From the NCBI RefSeq assembly GCF_000315625.1, contig NW_005434659.1, forward strand, positions 946,994 to 981,606: DNA of 34,613 bases, written 5' to 3'. Shown piece after piece: positions 29,410 to 34,613 of the stretch; position 1 is the first letter of the stretch; each line of letters starts with the position of its first letter. Below the pieces are notes generated by a model. It saw only the letters and a list, made by a program, of their open reading frames with translations. It made no database searches and was not told the DNA's origin. Origin of the DNA: Guillardia theta CCMP2712 (lineage: Eukaryota; Cryptophyceae; Pyrenomonadales; Geminigeraceae). A program made the position numbers and the translations under genes.

Positions 29410-29445
29410 TTGACCAACGCAGAGGAGCTCCTCTGCGTTGGTCAA
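29410..29445. repeat. 36-bp perfect palindrome
   Basis: 18-bp arms without spacer, centred on GAGCTC (arm TTGACCAACGCAGAGGAG). It lies between two minus-strand genes: 105 bp after the stop of the upstream one and 23 bp before the ATG of the next. A cruciform in DNA or a perfect hairpin in either transcript is possible. Confidence 0.95.
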
Positions 29446-29549
29446 GTTAGGTTTGCAACTGTCAGCCGCGCTAGAGATGCTCCCATCTCTTCTGTGTTTG
29501 TGTTATAGTCTTTATATGGCAAGAATCCTTACTGATATGGTAGTCTACA

Positions 29550-30416
29550 TCAAGCGAGACCCTCTAGTCCTTTCAGCGCCTCTGCAGCAGGAATTTCTTG
29601 CACTTGTCCACCCTGCCATACACGTGAGAAAATCATGGAGCAAAACAGCAGAGGTGAGCTGACTTGAGACACCCTGATTGCAGTTCCTCTCGCTCCAAAG
29701 AAAGTGAAACCGTCTTCAGTCAAGATTATAGTCTGTCTGCTCGAGTATTTGTTCTTGATACGAATGTAGTCACCGAGGACTTCTGCGCTCCAACCTCCTG
29801 CCTGTTCGGGAATGAGCAGCAGTGGTAGCGAGAAGAGCGTGACATACCTCAAGGAAATCTTTGATCTTGTAGTTTTCCAGCGTTTTCTTCGTTGCAGCTT
29901 GACGCAACATGCTGTATTGCGAACCCCCCGAAGGGAAAACTTGAGTTGGCCTTTCAATGCATACAGCCCAAGTATCGCACAGGACCACCGGAGCTCCGTC
30001 GTAGTTCATGAAGTCAAACCAGCCGAAAGATCCCTTCCAAAGTTCAATTCCCGTCCCTTCGACGTCGTGCCTCCATGTGCAAACATCTTCAGCCTGTTCC
30101 GGAGGAGGTCAAAACAAGCACTTCGCATAGGACACTTTACCATGTTCCCTCCTCCATAGTACTGGTTCCCGCGAGCGCTGGAGGCACCCACGACACTCCA
30201 TACGTCTTTGGCTGCAGCCTGCAAGCCTAACACTGCGTTACGAGTAGCTCTTGTTTTCAACTGTGTGAGCTTGCAACTGTGATCCGTCAACACCTTTCCA
30301 AGAGTTCCAGAATAAGGGCCATGGCAAGCGAAGCCCGAGATTTCTGTGCCCAACAATACGAAACAGAACCATGACAGAGCTCTCATTGTTGTTTCAAACA
30401 ATCTGCTTGAATCCAA
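29550..30416 (-). CDS. Unrecognised protein with signal plus transit-type N-terminus (plastid candidate), 4 exons
   Basis: Exons 30416-30141, 30093-29848, 29801-29673 and 29612-29550, with introns of 47, 46 and 60 nt, all in phase; 237 residues. The start may be 30416 or the Met ten residues on (30386), which directly precedes the hydrophobic stretch LSWFCFVLLGTEISG. That stretch is followed by FACHGPYSG: Phe right after the predicted cut, as in plastid pre-proteins of red-lineage secondary algae. The mature part has WSVVGASSARGNQYYGGGNM, WRHDVEGTGIELWKGSFGWF, DGAPVVLCDTWAVC and GGWSAEVLGDYIRIKNKY. It reads as a compact soluble beta-rich domain with many Trp and Gly. No family recognised. Confidence 0.72.
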
Positions 30417-30838
30417 CAGGATCTTTTATTCAGGTCACAGTCAACCTGACAGCCCTCAAGAAATCTTGAAAGTCACAAAATCCGACGCGTACAACTTCGC
30501 TCGGTCAAGAAAAGGAGTAGAAGAGAGGAGATGAAGAGAGTCGGGTGTCAATGGGGTGTAAGAGTAAGCGAGGTATCAGCCATCAAGCTCCTTCCTTCCC
30601 CATTCCTGCGTCAATCCTCTTGTGTTGTCGGCCTCCCTGGACATGAACTTATAAAGACAGCAGTTACAGCAGTTATACAGGCGCGGCGACGCCCCGAATG
30701 CCGGGTCACTGACTAGGCCGGGCTTGATTTTTGCCGCGGGCCCCGGCCTGGTAGTCCAGGACGCGTTTAATGCAACTCGCCGATGTGACAGTGGGAGTGA
30801 TCGGATCCTGGGTTTTACTAGATCATTCTTCTGTTATG
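30417..30838. other. Spacer with GC-rich segment
   Basis: Separates two minus-strand genes. Around 30690-30750 is a GC-rich block (GCCGGG..., CCGCGGGCCCCGGCC) resembling in style the GC islands near 2700 and 14450, and likewise preceded by GTTAC. No tRNA or exon recognised. Confidence 0.4.
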
Positions 30839-32381
30839 TCATACTTCTTCCGCTTGCATCATCATCTCCAGCAGCTCCTGCACAAGCTCATCAGTCTTGT
30901 GGGTGGGTCATACGATATTCGCACCTGCTCTACCTCCAACGCCTCACTGTCCTCCACTCTATTCACATGCTGCTTCAACTGACCCTCCTCTTTCTTCGAG
31001 AAATGCTCCCAATATCTGCACATGAAGCATCATTTTTGTGTGAGAACACTGAGCTGCAGGTACAAATGGCCGTAGTCGAGGAGGAATTCCTCCCCCTCCT
31101 CCACTTGTCTCGTCGTGACGATGAATAAGGCCGGAGCTCCTCGTATCCACGACCGCGAGAAGCAGCAGTTCGATGCTGCTGCGATGCCCCTGGGAGGAAG
31201 AGGTTTACACGGGAGGAGGAGGTACAGATTGGCAGGGGGGAGACAGGAGGATGGGGAGAGGGTGGCAGGGGTAGGACAGGAGGAGGGGGAGAGGGTGGCA
31301 GGGGTAGGACAGGGGGAGGAGCTGGGATGACCTGTAGTCGTTGATCATTCGCATCTCGTTGCCGCAGGTCGAAGCATCGATCTTGACAAGCAGGTCAAAG
31401 TCACGCGGTCATAGGAAAGCATTCTACTCCGATCATGGTCGAATGAGTCAGCAGACTTCTCAGGGATCCAGCAGTATCTCCCTCGTATCCGATCTGTCGA
31501 GCTGGGAGATCAGACGAGGAGGAGGCAGGAGGGGTCGACCAGGCAAGCAACGTAGTCTCCTGTATGGAGGCTCCTCCCGACCTTCCCCGTGTATTCCCCC
31601 AAAACTCTCCCGGCAGACCATGGTCTTGCTGCACACCTAATCGCCAAATCACGAGAATACTGGCAAACACGAAGCTCACAGCATGTACTGCCCGCAGGCA
31701 GGATGATCGGCATGCTCGACTCGGACAACAGAGACGCCGGGTAGCCTCCTCGACCTCATATCCTCCTGTGAGATTTCCTCAGCAAAGACAAACGAGAAGC
31801 AAGGATGGCGCGACCTTGTCTTGTTTGCCAAGAGTCAGCGATGGTTCAAGAGAGTAGGACAAGTCAGTCGGCCATGAAGGTCTGCTGTTAGCTCCCTCCT
31901 TCACGTTGCCATCTGATAGCGTTTGTGCATGAATGGGATCAGAGAGTGAGAAAGTGACGTGCAACTTGTCGTTGCCGATGACATAGGTGTTTGACTCCAT
32001 GGAGTATTCTGAGTTGTCTAGAATGAGTTCTGAACCCTCGCGAACTTCCTCTGTGCTCACAACCAGCAGGCATGGGATCTCGCGGACAACTGCCATGACT
32101 ACCTCGCAGTTCCCCGCCATCCTGACGTTCTCTTGAGCTTCCACTTGCGACCGATGCCGAAGGAAGTTCAGTTCGTTACCCTGCGCATGGAAGCTGACGC
32201 GGAGGACAGACCGACCAGAGCTCTCCCTCCCTTCTCCTCCATGAGACATCTCTCCGCAGAGCTCCCCGATCACTTCATGGCGGCTCCAGTCTTTGCTCGC
32301 CACCACTCTCACCCACCCGCTCGCTCTTGAGAGCTCGACTCCAGGGACGCATCGCTTCCTCATGGCGCGCTTATCCTGCAT
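30839..32381 (-). CDS. Protein with two tandem SET domains (putative lysine methyltransferase)
   Basis: Exons: 32381-31815, 31765-31689, 31636-31540, 31381-31332, 31189-31064, about 31015-30925 and a short last exon to 30839. The C-terminal SET domain carries the expected blocks: AARPWSAGRVLGEYTGKV, IDASTCGNEMRMINDYRGIA (the N-x-x-x-x-N-D/H-x cofactor region), LFIVTTRQVEEGEEFLLDYG and LYW. SET domains move methyl groups from S-adenosylmethionine to lysine. The N-terminal unit repeats the same plan (VPGVELSRASGWVRVV, WSRHEVIGELCGEM, GNELNFLRHR, VVSTEEVREGSELILD) but ends DNS instead of DYG, so it is probably inactive. The final splice is uncertain (an alternative stop lies near 30862). An intron (31331-31190) contains a GGTAGGACAGGAGG repeat. 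A farther upstream start without ATG was rejected. Confidence 0.78.
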
Positions 32382-32651
32382 GCTGTCAGGGCTGCATGCG
32401 AGGCAGAGGCAGGGGGATGGAGGAGCGGACCTGAGACGAGAGCAGGGAGACGTCAAGACACGTCGCGTACTTCACCTCCTCCGGCCACACCCCCGCCATC
32501 GTTTACCACTCCCTCTTTCCCTTTTCTTCGGCAGCCTCCGATTTCCCCGATTCCTGTCGCCCCCTTTCCCCTCCCCGCCCCTGCCCCCCCCCCCGCCCCC
32601 CCTCCAACTTCTCCCCCGTCGTCTGCTCTTCGGGCAGCTTCACGCGCGTTC

Positions 32652-34475
32652 ATGCGGCTGCATGGAGGCTGCATGCTGCTGGTCATGGCTTCGCTCAGGC
32701 AGGCGCAAAGCTTCGCCGGAGGAGGCAGTCATGTTGGCTCTATGCTGATGGGCAGGAAATTCGGTCTTTTGGTATCGTGCACGAGATTCCCTGGAAGGAG
32801 GAGGAGCGCAGCAGCATGGAGCATGAAGCGAAACTCACGAGAGCTCTCTATGAAGCCCTCTACCAGGAGTGTCACAGTGGACGAAGAGAGTCTTGCGGAG
32901 ATCAGAAGGGAGCGGTACTTTGGCTTCGACACGCAGCAATACCCGTTCCAGGATGCTGTTCGGTCAGTCCTCGGCATCGACGAGTCAGTTCCCTTCGGAG
33001 ATCTGCATCAAGTGACGGAGTGGTATGTTGACAACAACAACTTCAGGATGAGTAAGTTCCAGAAGATGTGGAACGCTGACAGAGACAGGAGCGGCCGGTA
33101 CCTGAGCGTGAGCGAGGGAGACTGTAAGAGTTACGGTGTCTTCGACGAGATCTATCACAGGTTCATACGAGAGGTCGTCTCCAAGGTCATGGGAGGAGGG
33201 GCTCTCCAGTTTCAGCGTGCTCCCACTTTGCGGGTGATGGTTCCAGCTGAGTGCGGCCTCGACCCCAGGAAGAGCACGACCAAGATGCATACGGATATGG
33301 AGTACCACCACCAGCCCAGCGAGATCAATTTCTGGCTCCCCCTTTCCCCCGTCTGGGATACCAACTCCTTGTGGATCGAGTCTGAGCCGGTGAAGAGGAG
33401 GAGGGAGAGGAGAAGAGAGAGGAGGGAGAGGAGAAGAGAGAGGAGGGAGAGGAGAAGAGAGAGAAGAGAGGAGAAGAGAGAGGAGAGGAGGAGGGAGAGG
33501 AGAAGAGAGAGGAGGGAGAGGAGAAGAGAGAGGAGGGAGGAGAAGAGAGAGAAGAGAGGAGAAGAGAGAGGAGAGGAGGAGGGAGAGGAGAAGAGAGAGG
33601 AGAGGAGGAGGGAGAGGAGGAGGGGGGCAGAAGGCAGGAGGAGCAAGGAAGGGGACCGGGAGTAAGGAGAAGGGAAGGAGGGAGTAAGGGATGGTAGAGA
33701 AGAAGAGTGAAAGGGAGGAAGGAGGAGGATGATTTTGGAGGCAGGGGAAGGGAGACTTTCATCCTATCGAGCTCGAGTATGGATCCTTCTGCCGCTTCTA
33801 CGGGAATCAGTGCAGACACTTCACGAAGCCCAACTTGACGCAGAAGACTCGGTGAGAGGAGAGGAGACCGGGAAGGAGGAGAAAGGGAATGATGATGATG
33901 ATGACGACGACGACGTTGATAGTGGTGGTAGTGATGGTGGTGGTGGTGGTGGTGGTGATGATGATGATGATGACGATGGTGAGGAGGAGGAGGATTAGGA
34001 TTAGGAGGGGTGTGGAGGGGGAAGGAGAAGGAGGATGACGAAGACCGCAGGGTCTCTCTTGACTTCCGAGTGGTTTCGGAGACAAGCGGAGGGCACGATC
34101 CGTCCTTCAGGAAGTGAGTTCGGGTTGAAAGGCTACTGAGTCTGAAGGCTGTGCAGGGGGAGAAGGAGAGGGCCCAAGGCAAAGTTTCAAGATTGCTTCG
34201 ATGTGGGCGGCTACTATGAGGAATGCGTGACAGAGCAGTCTGTACTGTTCCCCCTTTCGTCCTCCTCGTCCTCCTCATCCCCTTCCCCTTCCCCTTCCCC
34301 TTCCTCTTCCCCTTCCTCTCCCTCTCCCTCTTCCTCTTCCTCTTCCTCCTCCCCATCATACGTGCAATGAAGGCAGGGGGTCGCGTCTTTGTGTTGTTTT
34401 CTTGTCATCCACCAGAAAAAGGATCTGGAGGCTCGTAAGGGGCTGTGCCGATGGCCTGCATCTTCATCTTGGTGA
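32652..34475 (+). CDS. StrG/phytanoyl-type putative Fe(II)/2-oxoglutarate dioxygenase, possibly plastid-targeted
   Basis: Exons 32652-33389, 33745-33851, 34051-34113, 34157-34241 and 34416-34475; all phases match; 350 residues. The core has MHTDMEYHHQPSEINFWLPL (HTD is the metal-binding H-x-D), then SPVWDTNSLWIESEPGKGDF, LEYGSFCRFYGNQCRHF with the second metal His, VSLDFRVV and the family's late Gly-Tyr-Tyr-Glu-Cys. This matches the streptomycin-biosynthesis StrG-like group; the substrate is unknown. The N-terminus MRLHGGCMLLVMASLRQAQS, then FAGGG and a basic Ser/Met-rich stretch, suggests signal plus transit peptide. If translation read into the first intron it would give a long Arg/Glu run, which is an artefact. 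The last exon could splice again at CTC|GTAAGG, so the end is provisional. Confidence 0.8.
33390..33744 (+). repeat. Purine-only minisatellite filling an intron
   Basis: About 235 bp of GGGAGAGGAGAAGAGAGAGGA-type units (33393-33625), with essentially no pyrimidines on the plus strand, followed by a looser GGA-rich stretch to the AG acceptor at 33743-33744. It could form triplex (H-DNA) structure. Units of about 21 bp and subunits of 6-8 bp are visible. Confidence 0.85.
33852..34050 (+). repeat. Intronic (GAT)n / (GGT)n repeats
   Basis: The second intron of the StrG-like gene carries GATGATGAT, GACGACGAC, GGTGGTGGT and again GATGATGAT runs at about 33890-33985. Flanking splice sites (CTCG|GTGAGA and CCGCAG|GGTC) remain intact. 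Confidence 0.85.
34242..34415 (+). repeat. Intronic pyrimidine repeats (CCCCTT/CCTCTT)n
   Basis: About 34256-34352 is CTCCTC, CCCCTTC and CTCTTCC hexanucleotide-type repeat in the fourth intron of the StrG-like gene. Thus three of its four introns hold a different simple repeat. Confidence 0.8.
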
Positions 34476-34613
34476 CCTTGCGGCTGCCACGGCGAGTTAG
34501 AAGGCAGGGGATTGAGAGGGAGAGAGGGGGGGAGGGAGAGAGGAGGGGAGGGGAAGAGGAGGGGAGGGAGAGAAGAGGGGAGGGGAAGAGGGGGAGAGGA
34601 GGGGAGGGGGAGA
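34476..34613. other. Right edge: purine-rich GGGGA/GAGAG repeat
   Basis: From about 34505 to the end the plus strand is almost only G and A (GGGAGGGGAAGAGG units). No coding signal; the repeat continues beyond the window. Confidence 0.8.

Noticed and set aside
32382-32456. Upstream extension of the SET protein
   Set aside because: The frame begins at a non-ATG codon; the first ATG in frame is at 32381, although an unseen upstream exon cannot be excluded.
33212-34359. Minus-strand frames of 144 and 344 codons rich in Leu/Ser/Pro and His
   Set aside because: They are the reverse of purine and GAT/GGT repeats in the introns of the StrG-like gene.

Overview
This is nuclear DNA of a eukaryote. 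Genes are separated by a few hundred bases, sit on both strands, and nearly all are split by very short spliceosomal introns. I followed exon phase by hand through about 70 introns. Most are 45-63 nt, start with GT and end with AG, and at least two are best explained as GC-AG introns. Several N-termini read as an ER-type signal followed by a transit-like stretch, sometimes with Phe next to the predicted cut. One protein adds a twin-arginine lumen signal. That is the targeting style of an alga with a complex red plastid. A cryptophyte such as Guillardia theta fits best, but this is inference.

Layout, left to right: a partial tubulin tyrosine ligase-like gene (-, runs off the left edge); a tryparedoxin/nucleoredoxin-like gene ending in a CaaX box (-); a 12-exon helical-repeat gene (-); a plastid-targeted DUF1295/steroid-reductase-like membrane protein (+); a RhoGAP plus long coiled-coil gene interrupted by an assembly gap (-); a two-barrel plus coiled-coil protein (+); the meiotic recombination gene MND1 (+); a plastid-targeted PEP mutase/isocitrate lyase-family enzyme (-); a thylakoid-lumen FKBP (-); a compact lipin whose catalytic motif is degenerate (+); an unrecognised small four-exon protein (-); an intronless 1398-residue receptor with LRRs, a Cys-rich stalk, a membrane span, a tyrosine-kinase-like domain and a RING finger (+); two unrecognised genes (-), one with a plastid-type N-terminus; a protein with two SET domains (-); and a StrG-like putative Fe(II)/2-oxoglutarate dioxygenase (+).

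There is no operon logic; neighbours are functionally unrelated. Four to five products look plastid-directed. The introns and spacers are full of strand-asymmetric purine/pyrimidine simple repeats, and this explains most of the long open frames that are not genes. The most remarkable locus is the receptor kinase-RING gene at 24498-28694, with its internal 14 x 51 bp array. The lipin pseudo-phosphatase candidate comes second.
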